Part shown: positions 1 through 5,200 of the stretch, piece after piece
Layout: each line of letters starts with the position of its first letter
Numbering within the stretch: position 1 is the first letter of the stretch
Assembly: GCA_003153855.1 (NCBI GenBank)
Contig: PMBM01000016.1
Coordinates: 11,545 to 17,064 of the forward strand
DNA length: 5,520 nucleotides
Direction of reading: 5' to 3'
Origin: Propionibacteriaceae bacterium
Lineage (GTDB): Bacteria > Actinomycetota > Actinomycetes > Propionibacteriales > Propionibacteriaceae
Program-made: the position numbers and the translations under genes
Notes under the pieces: generated by a model
Told to the model about the DNA's origin: nothing
Databases searched by the model: none
What the model saw: only the letters and a program-made list of their open reading frames with translations

Positions 1-723
1 CAGGTCGGCGTCAACTACGCCAACGACTACTCGGACGGGATCCGGGGGACGGACGCCGTACGTGTCGGCCCCATGCGGCTCGTCGGCTCGGACGCCGCAT
101 CGCCGTCGGCGGTGAAGCGCGCAGCCTTCGCCTCGTTCGGCATCGCCGCGGTGGCGGGAGTCGCCGTCGTCTGGCTGTCAGGCGAGTGGTGGCTGCTCAT
201 CGTGGGGGCGGCCGCCATCCTCGCCGCCTGGTTCTACACGGGCGGCAAGCATCCGTACGGCTACCTGGGGCTCGGCGAGCTCATGGTCTTCGTGTTCTTC
301 GGGCTGGTCGCTGTCATGGGGACCACGTACGTACAGGCGCACCGGGTGACGGCCGCGTCGTTCGTCGCCGCGGTGGCGGTCGGTCTCGTGGCCTGCCAGG
401 TGCTCGTCGCGAACAACCTGCGCGACATCGCCGGTGACCGCGAGGTCGGCAAGCGGACGCTCGCGACAAGACTCGGGGACCGCGGGACACGCGTCCTGTA
501 CCTCGCGATGAGCGTCGTCGTCGCGGTCGCGATCGTACTGGTGGCCGCGCTGACCTCGTGGTGGGCGTTGCTCGGGCTCGGCGGTGTGCTGGTGCTGGCT
601 GTCGCGACGCGCTCGGTCATGGCCGGAGCGGTGGGGCGCGACCTGATCAGCGTGCTTCAGCTCACGGGGATGTCGGAGCTTGCGATGTCGTTCGGGCTGG
701 CGATCGGGTGGCTCATCCGCTGA
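1..723 (+). CDS. menA: 1,4-dihydroxy-2-naphthoate polyprenyltransferase (MenA), 5'-truncated by window edge
   Basis: Integral-membrane UbiA-superfamily prenyltransferase that attaches a polyprenyl chain to 1,4-dihydroxy-2-naphthoate, giving demethylmenaquinone. The reading frame is open from base 1, so the true start lies to the left; 240 residues are visible and roughly the first 60-70 are missing, judged from usual MenA length. The first Asp-rich prenyl-diphosphate/Mg2+ motif is seen at fragment residues 5-12 (NYANDYSD). The second is at 138-147 (NNLRDIAGDR), followed by the typical GKRTLATRLG stretch. Several hydrophobic helices alternate with these loops, including about 31-57, 69-87, 115-135, 158-200 and the C-terminus. 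The internal ATG at base 73 is not the start because the first motif lies upstream of it. A menG gene in the same window supports MenA over other UbiA relatives such as UbiA or heme O synthase. It converges with the small gene ending at 739. Confidence 0.93.
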   Translation, partial: QVGVNYANDYSDGIRGTDAVRVGPMRLVGSDAASPSAVKRAAFASFGIAAVAGVAVVWLSGEWWLLIVGAAAILAAWFYTGGKHPYGYLGLGELMVFVFFGLVAVMGTTYVQAHRVTAASFVAAVAVGLVACQVLVANNLRDIAGDREVGKRTLATRLGDRGTRVLYLAMSVVVAVAIVLVAALTSWWALLGLGGVLVLAVATRSVMAGAVGRDLISVLQLTGMSELAMSFGLAIGWLIR

Positions 724-738
724 GCCGGCGCGTGCGGG

Positions 739-1035
739 TCAGTCCTGCGCCTGACGACGACGCGCCGAGATGAGGCGGTCGAGGTAGGCGATGTAGGAGG
801 GGTTGTCGTCGGTCGCCGTGTTCTCCAGCAGGTACTGGCTGGGCGCTGACGGAGCGTGCACGATGCGGGGGCGGGCGTACATGGTCCACAGCAGCGGACC
901 CAGCACGGGCACCATCACAGCCCGAAGCCAGTACGCGCGGGTGAAGCGTCGCAGCTCCGACTCGTACGACGAGGCGACGTCCGCAGCGGCCACCAGCGAA
1001 CCGGCTACGACGAGTCCGAGCACCCATCCGAGCAT
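739..1035 (-). CDS. Small membrane protein with PLDc_N-like domain
   Basis: A 98-residue protein of unknown function. Residues 4-18 are a hydrophobic helix, a charged loop follows (19-34), and residues 35-53 form a second helix containing WLRAVMVPVLGPLLWTMY. The W...VPVLGP(L)LW..YxRP pattern is typical of the phospholipase D-nuclease N-terminal (PLDc_N) family, a two-helix module that in actinobacteria often occurs alone with no nuclease domain, as here. The cytosolic tail has DDNPSYIAYLDRLI (76-89), like the DDxPxFLxxLdxxI tail common in these stand-alone versions. The start is set by the ATG at 1035 with a GGAGG five bases upstream; an upstream in-frame start at 1209 would add a hydrophilic, Cys/Arg-rich, non-family-like extension. 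It lies tail-to-tail with menA, leaving only 15 bases between the stop codons. PLDc_N genes are, from general knowledge, often found near menaquinone/cytochrome genes. No catalytic role can be inferred. Confidence 0.82.
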   Translation of the reverse strand: MLGWVLGLVVAGSLVAAADVASSYESELRRFTRAYWLRAVMVPVLGPLLWTMYARPRIVHAPSAPSQYLLENTATDDNPSYIAYLDRLISARRRQAQD

Positions 1036-1040
1036 CTGAA

Positions 1041-1045
1041 CCTCC
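1041..1045 (-). promoter_or_regulatory. Shine-Dalgarno site fixing the PLDc_N-like gene start
   Basis: On the minus strand GGAGG is followed by five bases and then ATG (1035-1033). It is the strongest ribosome-binding site in the window and decides in favour of the 98-residue protein over a longer reading from 1209. Confidence 0.75.
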
Positions 1046-1064
1046 ACGTTGGGCAGGAGAGCCA

Positions 1065-1124
1065 CACCTTTGCACCGAGCGATGGCCACCGCTGGACAAA
1101 TGAGAGATCTCACGTGCAAGGGTG
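1065..1124. promoter_or_regulatory. Inverted repeat in divergent intergenic region (candidate operator or leader stem)
   Basis: CACCTTTGCAC (1065-1075) and GTGCAAGGGTG (1114-1124) are reverse complements except at one position. That position is a T/G pair, which would be a G-U wobble in plus-strand RNA (an 11-bp stem) but an A/C mismatch in minus-strand RNA. The 38-base interior includes the palindrome GAGATCTC (1104-1111). The element sits between the divergent PLDc_N-like gene and the Pro-rich membrane protein. It could be a two-half-site operator or part of the leader of the plus-strand gene. No convincing -10/-35 pair was found in this gap on either strand. Confidence 0.35.
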
Positions 1125-1168
1125 GCATACGGCCTCTGCGCACTCGCCTCTGGCACCATGCTTGCGTC

Positions 1169-1174
1169 GAGAGG
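1169..1174 (+). promoter_or_regulatory. Shine-Dalgarno site selecting the GTG start at 1181
   Basis: GAGAGG is followed by six bases (AATCCG) and then an in-frame GTG at 1181. The more upstream in-frame ATG at 1049 lies almost on top of the PLDc_N-like gene's ribosome-binding site and would add 44 residues that do not match the Pro-rich style of the protein. Confidence 0.6.
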
Positions 1175-1180
1175 AATCCG

Positions 1181-2395
1181 GTGACCGAACCCACGCATGG
1201 CCAGAACACCGGCGGAGGTGCCTCTGGCGCGTCTGAGCCGAACGGTGAGGACGGCTACTCCACGCCTGCCCCGCCTCGGTTCGCCGCCCCGCCGTCGCCT
1301 CTCGCGGATGCCCATTCGCCGGCCAGCCCGTACACCGTGACCTCAGCCCCGAGGCCCGCCCGCGCACTCCCGATGGACGACGAGGAGCCGGTGGTCCCCG
1401 TCGTTCCTGCCGCCCCGGTGGTTCCTGCTGCCTTCGTCGCGCCCGTCGCTCCCGGCCCGTCGGTCGCGGCCGACGTTCCCGTGGCTCCGCTCGCCGCAGC
1501 TGAGGTCGTGCCCGGGGAGCCGGACCAGGTTCCGTCGCCGGATCCCGACGAGTGGGTCGAGCCGCCCATCGTGCCCAGGCCGTACGCGGTCGCCACGACG
1601 GCGTACGCGCCCGGACCGCCTGCGTACACGCCTCCGGCACAGCCCTCGCCGCAGAGCGAGCCGTTCTCCTCGACCTCACCGTCCTACCCACCGCTGGCGC
1701 AGCCGATCGGGGCACCGCTCCCGTCGTACACGTCACCCGTCCCGCCGCCCGTCGGCCGGGCCCAGGGCGAGACCGCCACTCCACACGCCGCGCCGTCGGC
1801 CGACGACGAACCCCCGGTGACGTTCCGTCCGTACGCTCAGCCCGGCTACGGCGCACATGTCCCCGTGGCGCCAGTGCAGGGCCCGCCGCCCGCGTTCGGC
1901 TCCGTGGATCCGTACGCCACCCTCGGTGGACCGGAGATTCCGACGGGATTCGGCGCCGCCAAGCCACGGACCGAGAACGTCGGCCGTGGGCTGCTGCTGG
2001 CTCTCATCGCCGTGGTCGGCGGATGCGTGCTGGCAGCCTTCGTCTATCACCTCGGCTACGTCGCCTCGATCGTCGCGCTCGCGATGGGTGGGGCGGGCAT
2101 CTTCCTGTACGCCAAGGGAGCTGGATCTCCGCCGCGCAAGGGCGCCGTCGCGCTCGTCGTGCTCCTGATGGCGGGCATCCTGCTCGCGTGGACCTCGTCG
2201 GTCGGGACCGAGCTGTACTTCTACTACGTCGAGCAGACCGGCTCGAGCAACGGGGCACTGGCCTTCGCCCTGCAGGGAGCGTTCTCCCTCGACCTGTTCA
2301 AGGCCACGCTGAAGGACTTCCTGATCTTCGTCGGGTTCGGCGCGCTGGGCATCTTCGGCGTCGCCAGGCAGCTGCTGCTGCCCCGCAAGAAGTAA
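1181..2395 (+). CDS. Pro/Ala-rich N-terminal region with C-terminal four-helix membrane domain, function unknown
   Basis: A 404-residue protein I cannot assign to a named function. Residues 1-265 are low-complexity and probably disordered: many Pro, Ala, Val, Ser and Tyr, a VVPAAP-like repeat at 71-92, and Tyr-Pro-rich stretches (PRPYAV, PAYTPP, RPYAQPGYG, DPYATLGG). No signal peptide is seen, so this half is probably cytoplasmic. The conserved-looking part begins at ENVGRGLLLALI (about 265). Helices are predicted at about 271-291, 292-311, 321-339 and 380-400, with a soluble loop at 344-378 (TELYFYYVEQTG to LFKATLKDF) and a basic end (LLLPRKK). The NVGRG...LGYVASIVA...YAKGAG pattern recalls a widespread unnamed actinobacterial membrane-protein family; this is recollection, not a search. 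A Pro-rich tail on a small membrane domain suggests a scaffold or septal/cell-envelope partner, but that is only inference. It stands alone on its strand and converges with the nuclease gene 25 bases downstream. Confidence 0.82.
   Translation: MTEPTHGQNTGGGASGASEPNGEDGYSTPAPPRFAAPPSPLADAHSPASPYTVTSAPRPARALPMDDEEPVVPVVPAAPVVPAAFVAPVAPGPSVAADVPVAPLAAAEVVPGEPDQVPSPDPDEWVEPPIVPRPYAVATTAYAPGPPAYTPPAQPSPQSEPFSSTSPSYPPLAQPIGAPLPSYTSPVPPPVGRAQGETATPHAAPSADDEPPVTFRPYAQPGYGAHVPVAPVQGPPPAFGSVDPYATLGGPEIPTGFGAAKPRTENVGRGLLLALIAVVGGCVLAAFVYHLGYVASIVALAMGGAGIFLYAKGAGSPPRKGAVALVVLLMAGILLAWTSSVGTELYFYYVEQTGSSNGALAFALQGAFSLDLFKATLKDFLIFVGFGALGIFGVARQLLLPRKK
1391..1456 (+). repeat. Degenerate hexapeptide-coding repeat (VVPAAP type)
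   Basis: Codes for residues 71-92 of the Pro-rich protein. Units read roughly VVP-VVPAAP-VVPAAF-VAPVAP, with matching DNA similarity (GTGGT/GTCGT followed by TCCTGC). It is low-complexity coding sequence that could change length by slippage, and is probably flexible in the protein. Confidence 0.55.
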
Positions 2396-2420
2396 CGAGC
2401 TGCTGCCCGGCACGTAGCGA

Positions 2421-4160
2421 TCAGTCGGCGGACTGTGGCGCACCGTCGCGCAGCCACTGCCGCAGGGCGTAGGTAGCCCGCACGTCGTCCTCGTTGTAGT
2501 CGAGCACGCGCTGTGTCAGCTCCGCGCGCACCGCGTCCGTCTCCGCATGCACCGCGTCAGCGAACCAGGACTGGCTGTTGAGGCCGCCGGGGTTGTCGTC
2601 GCGCCACGAGAACCCCGAGCCGGAATGGGCGACCTGCTTGAGGCCGAGTCCGTACGTGCCGAAGAAGTGGCGTCGCACGACCTCGAAGAGGTCGAAGAAG
2701 GTCTCGTCGGCGAACCGGCTCGCCCAGGCGAACGGGTCACGGCCGAAGGCGTCGGCGAGCCGCTGGATGCGCAGGACCTCGTAGCGCGAGTAGTGGAAGA
2801 CACGTACGGATGCGCCGGAGGTCTCCACGAGGTCGCGCAGCCAGGTGAGCGCCTCGTCGGCGAGGCGGCGTTCGGCCGAGTCCGTGAGCTCCGAGAAGTC
2901 GGAGAAGGCCACGTACAGCGGCTCGTCGTCCGTGCGGGTGTCCTTGACGAGGAAGCCCCACAGATAGACGTGGTCGTCGGCCGAGGTCTCGATGTCGAAG
3001 TCGATCTCGATGTCGGCCCGGGGGACGTCGATGGGGGAGTCGTCGAGGCGTTCCAGCTCCACGCCGGAGACCATGAGCTTGGCGCGGTGGGCGGCGATCC
3101 GGAGCCGCTCCTCGCCGCCGGGCCGGTGGGCCACCTCCGGGATGTACGCGGGCAGCAGCGTCTCGAGCTCCACCGAGGCGAGGTCGGTGAGCGTGGACAC
3201 GCCGAGCCGGCGCAGGACGGCGATCTCGCGCACGTCGAGCGGTGACTTCGCGATCCGCAGCGACAGGTCGTCGTCGCCGAGCTTCGGAAGGCAGGTCTGC
3301 CACCACACGCAGCGGTCGCACTCCCGCACGCGGATCGGCATGACGACCAGTGGAGGGTCGTCCGGCGACCCGGTCTGGCGCTGGGCGACGGTGGCGACCT
3401 TGACCCTGAAGCCGTGCTCGTGGTCGTACCGCTCCAGGGCGCTCCGCTTCGTCCAGCCGGTCGCAGCGGTGCGGGAGAACGTGCGGATCTGCTTCGCGTC
3501 GAGGCGCACCCAGGCGATGCCGAGCCCGTTGCCGAGCTGGGGGATCTGGTCGGAGCCGATGATGCCACCGTACGGAGTGCCGGAGGAGGTCCTTCCGGCG
3601 GCGCCGAGCAGGCGCCAGTAGTGGGCGAGCTGCAGGAGGTCGGCCTCCCGGCTGGCGAGCCGGAGCGCGCGGCCAGGAACCTCGAGGGCGTGCGCCCGTG
3701 ACGGGTCGTCGAGCGCGGAGATCGGGAACGGCTCGTGAGACGGGCCGGGCGTCTGACGCTCGAGCATGCGGTGGAGCTTGACCATCACGGGCTGGTAGCC
3801 GGGGCCGCCGTCCTGGGCGTCGTCGCCACGTACCCACAGGTCGGCGCGGCCGGAGCGGTGGCCCTGCCGGTCGAGGGGCAGCAGGCCTCCCACGATGACC
3901 TGTACGCCGTCGGCCATCGCCGCGAGGGTGGCAGCGACCTGTACGTCATGGGGCTGGTCCCGGAGCGCCCGGCAGTCCACGACTCCGTGGGCCGAGTCGA
4001 TGATCAGGCGCAGAACGTCGGCCTTGAAGGACGCGCCTCCGGCGAAGAGCTCCTGGAGGGACTCGTCGAGCTCCGGTCGGTCGAGTCCGGGCAGGAACGC
4101 GTTCTGCGTCTTGACCGGACAGCTGCGCGCCGCGTAGGCGTCGAGGACGAAGTCGTTCAC
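2421..4160 (-). CDS. TM0106-family RecB/Cas4-like nuclease fused to DEDD exonuclease (RNase_H_2) domain
   Basis: A 579-residue putative nuclease. The N-terminal domain is RecB/Cas4-like: C14 (in the start-proximal RSCPVKTQ), then C281-x2-C284-x5-C290, the four-cysteine layout that holds a 4Fe-4S cluster in Cas4/AddB-type nucleases. D107 (GRADLWV) matches the second RecB motif, and the VMVK stretch at 125-128 sits where the (D/E)xK motif is expected but lacks the acid. A helix-hairpin-helix-like segment follows (316-331, [16 protein letters not shown]). The C-terminal half is RNase H-fold exonuclease: D387/D389/E391 (DFDIET), H456-Y460-E461 (FHYSRYE), D490, and Y555-N556-D558-D559 (YNEDDV), the DEDDy-like set. 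The substrate is unknown; such proteins are generally linked to DNA repair or processing. The GTG start at 4160 overlaps menG's stop (GTGA), implying translational coupling; there is no good ribosome-binding site of its own. A longer reading from 4382 would run inside menG and is rejected. Confidence 0.88.
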   Translation of the reverse strand: MNDFVLDAYAARSCPVKTQNAFLPGLDRPELDESLQELFAGGASFKADVLRLIIDSAHGVVDCRALRDQPHDVQVAATLAAMADGVQVIVGGLLPLDRQGHRSGRADLWVRGDDAQDGGPGYQPVMVKLHRMLERQTPGPSHEPFPISALDDPSRAHALEVPGRALRLASREADLLQLAHYWRLLGAAGRTSSGTPYGGIIGSDQIPQLGNGLGIAWVRLDAKQIRTFSRTAATGWTKRSALERYDHEHGFRVKVATVAQRQTGSPDDPPLVVMPIRVRECDRCVWWQTCLPKLGDDDLSLRIAKSPLDVREIAVLRRLGVSTLTDLASVELETLLPAYIPEVAHRPGGEERLRIAAHRAKLMVSGVELERLDDSPIDVPRADIEIDFDIETSADDHVYLWGFLVKDTRTDDEPLYVAFSDFSELTDSAERRLADEALTWLRDLVETSGASVRVFHYSRYEVLRIQRLADAFGRDPFAWASRFADETFFDLFEVVRRHFFGTYGLGLKQVAHSGSGFSWRDDNPGGLNSQSWFADAVHAETDAVRAELTQRVLDYNEDDVRATYALRQWLRDGAPQSAD

Positions 4161-4864
4161 TGAGCCCGGCGACCCCGGTGGAGAGCGACGATGCCGCCGA
4201 CGAGGTTGCGATGCTCGACGGCCGACCAGCCGGTGCGGAGCATGAGCTTCGCGAGCGCGTCCTGGTCGGGCCAGTTGACGATCGACTCCACGAGATAGTC
4301 GTACGCCACCGGGTTCGGGGACACCAGCTTCGCCACGCCGGGGACCACGATCGGGAGGTAGGTCGTGTACAGGCGGCGCCACGGTCCCCAGGTCGGCGCG
4401 GAGAACTCGCAGATGACGAGGCGACCGCCCGGTTTGACCACCCGCAGGAGCTCGGTGAGCGCGCCGTGGGTGTCCTGGACGTTGCGCAGCCCGAAGGAGA
4501 TGGTCGCGGCATCGAACGCGTCGTCCGCGAACGGGAGCGCGAGCGCATCGCCGGCCACGAACGACAGCTCGGGGTTCCGCTTGCGCCCTTCGGTCAGCAT
4601 GCCGAGACTCATGTCCACGCTCACCACCTGGGCGCCCGCCTCGGCGAAGGGGACCGAGCTCGTGCCCGTACCGGCGGCGAGGTCCAGCACGACCTCACCC
4701 GGCTTCGGGTCGACTGCCTCCAGCACCGCACGGCGCCACGAACGGTCGAGGCCCAGGGACGCGACGTCGTTGATCAGGTCGTAGCGCGACGCGAGGTTGT
4801 CGAACATCCCTGCGACGTCGGCACGACGCTTGGCGAGCGTGGCGCGCTGGTTGGTCGTCTGCAC
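4157..4864 (-). CDS. menG: Demethylmenaquinone methyltransferase (MenG/UbiE family)
   Basis: A SAM-dependent cytoplasmic C-methyltransferase that makes menaquinone from demethylmenaquinone, the last step of the pathway. At 235 residues it has the normal family length. Visible motifs are UbiE signature 1 at 28-43 ([11 protein letters not shown]...W), SAM-binding motif I at 60-67 (LDLAAGTG), the ribose-binding acid D84 (VVSVDMS), [14 protein letters not shown] at 105-118, UbiE signature 2 at 141-155 ([15 protein letters not shown]), and the terminal [12 protein letters not shown] at 220-231. The GTG at 4864 gives the expected N-terminus ([16 protein letters not shown]). No clear Shine-Dalgarno precedes it; a weak CATGCT sits seven bases upstream, so leaderless translation is possible. 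An ATG at 4875 is out of frame. The stop overlaps the start of the downstream nuclease gene. menA in the same window supports menaquinone rather than ubiquinone use, as expected for an actinobacterium. Confidence 0.94.
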   Translation of the reverse strand: MQTTNQRATLAKRRADVAGMFDNLASRYDLINDVASLGLDRSWRRAVLEAVDPKPGEVVLDLAAGTGTSSVPFAEAGAQVVSVDMSLGMLTEGRKRNPELSFVAGDALALPFADDAFDAATISFGLRNVQDTHGALTELLRVVKPGGRLVICEFSAPTWGPWRRLYTTYLPIVVPGVAKLVSPNPVAYDYLVESIVNWPDQDALAKLMLRTGWSAVEHRNLVGGIVALHRGRRAQ

Positions 4865-4962
4865 CCGGACAGCATGTCACCACCGACTGACAACCACGGA
4901 CTCCGGCGTCCGGCATGGGGGCACCGGCGTGTGCTGACGCGGGGGAGGGACCTGTTGGCCGA

Positions 4963-4974
4963 AGGGGTACCCCT
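4963..4974. promoter_or_regulatory. Perfect 12-bp palindrome, candidate operator
   Basis: AGGGGTACCCCT is fully self-complementary. It is nested within outer arms GGAGGGA (4944-4950) and TCCCTCC (4980-4986), placed asymmetrically. It lies about 90 bases upstream of the menG start and 227 bases upstream of the ABC gene. A dimeric regulator site is the simplest reading; there is no direct proof. Confidence 0.35.
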
Positions 4975-5003
4975 CTACCTCCCTCCGGCCTCTGCCCCTC
5001 CGA

Positions 5004-5092
5004 CAGGCAATTGGTGCGCGTGTGGCGCGACGCGCCGTGGTGGGTGTCCCAGCCGTACCGATTGCCTGCCCGGTGGGTGGCGTACCGATTGC
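5004..5092 (+). repeat. Three-copy repeat (one inverted, two direct) able to form alternative stems
   Basis: CGTACCGATTGC occurs exactly at 5054-5065 and 5081-5092 (27-base period); with looser matches each unit extends to about 24 bases (5054-5077 and 5081-5103). An inverted relative, GCAATTGGTGCG, lies at 5007-5018. In plus-strand RNA, 5004-5018 can pair with 5054-5068 over 15 consecutive base pairs, 13 Watson-Crick and 2 G-U. The same arm could instead pair with 5081-5092 over 12. In minus-strand RNA the two wobbles become A/C mismatches. Read as DNA, the copies could be regulator half-sites. Confidence 0.55.
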
Positions 5093-5137
5093 TGTCCGGC
5101 GGAATCCCGAGTGCCGGAGAGCCCCCGTTTCACGTTC

Positions 5138-5165
5138 GTACGGCCCGTCCCTGCAGGGCCCGTAC
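5138..5165 (+). promoter_or_regulatory. Strong hairpin 35 bases upstream of the ABC-ATPase start
   Basis: GTACGGCCC (5138-5146) pairs with GGG-C-CCGTAC (5156-5165): nine base pairs with a single bulged C (5159) and a nine-base loop. At DNA level it contains the palindrome CCCTGCAGGG (5149-5158). Only GGTTTGC follows, so it lacks the U tract of a standard intrinsic terminator. It may be an operator, an attenuator-like stem or a translation-modulating hairpin. Confidence 0.45.
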
Positions 5166-5200
5166 AAGGTTTGCTGGCCTGATGCGGAACAATCTCAACT

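Larger units (their letters stand above)
4865..5200. other. Palindrome-rich divergent intergenic region between menG and an ABC-ATPase gene
   Basis: This is the only stretch longer than 300 bases without a convincing gene. It must hold the promoters of both divergent genes. Contents: an imperfect palindrome GGACTCCGGCGTCC (4898-4911), a perfect 12-bp palindrome (4963-4974) inside short outer arms, a GGCGCG-A-CGCGCC palindrome (5024-5036), a three-copy repeat (5004-5092), and a strong hairpin (5138-5165). No good -35/-10 pair was found; the AACAAT at 5188-5193 could be a weak -10 for leaderless transcription of the ABC gene. Reading frames crossing the region lack ribosome-binding sites and have repeat-derived, Arg/Pro/Thr-rich translations. 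Confidence 0.6.

Noticed and set aside
724..755. Terminator between menA and the PLDc_N-like gene
   Set aside because: GGCGC/GCGCC (727-731/747-751) and GTCAG/CTGAC (738-742/751-755) are short, mutually exclusive and have no U tract; too weak to call.
1049..1180. Upstream ATG start for the Pro-rich membrane protein
   Set aside because: No ribosome-binding site is suitably placed, it lies against the opposing gene's start, and the added residues differ in composition. GTG at 1181 has a good GAGAGG.
739..1209. Longer 156-residue version of the PLDc_N-like protein
   Set aside because: The extra 58 residues are not family-like, they cross the divergent region and the start of the Pro-rich protein gene, and the ATG at 1035 has an excellent ribosome-binding site.
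2374..2408. Direct repeat GCTGCTGCCC (2374-2383 and 2399-2408) flanking the stop codon of the Pro-rich protein
   Set aside because: It is made of CTG-type Leu codons and G+C-rich low complexity; probably chance. No target-site or mobile-element features are present.
1552..2472. Alternative frames over the Pro-rich protein (1552-2472 plus strand, 1110-1967 minus strand)
   Set aside because: Arg-rich translations typical of wrong frames in G+C-rich DNA. The chosen frame has clear membrane helices and a family-like C-terminus.
2547..3245. Plus-strand open frames antisense to the nuclease (also 2992-3621 and 3735-4163)
   Set aside because: Composition-driven shadows of a well-supported gene, with no motif or ribosome-binding site.
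2421..4160. CRISPR/Cas association suggested by the Cas4-like cysteine pattern
   Set aside because: No repeat-spacer array or other cas gene is in the window, and the fusion to a DEDD exonuclease domain marks the TM0106-type family rather than Cas4.
4161..4382. N-terminal extension of the nuclease inside menG
   Set aside because: The extension is an out-of-frame, Arg/Pro-rich reading of menG. The family-like N-terminus begins at the GTG at 4160, with C14 just after.
4875..4892. TGTCA-N8-TGACA inverted repeat by the menG start
   Set aside because: Five-base arms are expected by chance in a region this long.
4877..5167. Possible 96-residue minus-strand gene in the intergenic region
   Set aside because: Its translation is largely made of the DNA repeats (TAIGTPPTGQAIGTAGTP), with no family features or ribosome-binding site. 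It would lie directly upstream of menG where a promoter is needed.
4178..5182. Long plus-strand open frame antisense to menG
   Set aside because: High-GC shadow of menG's codon pattern; Arg/Glu/Gly-rich with no family features, while menG is beyond doubt.
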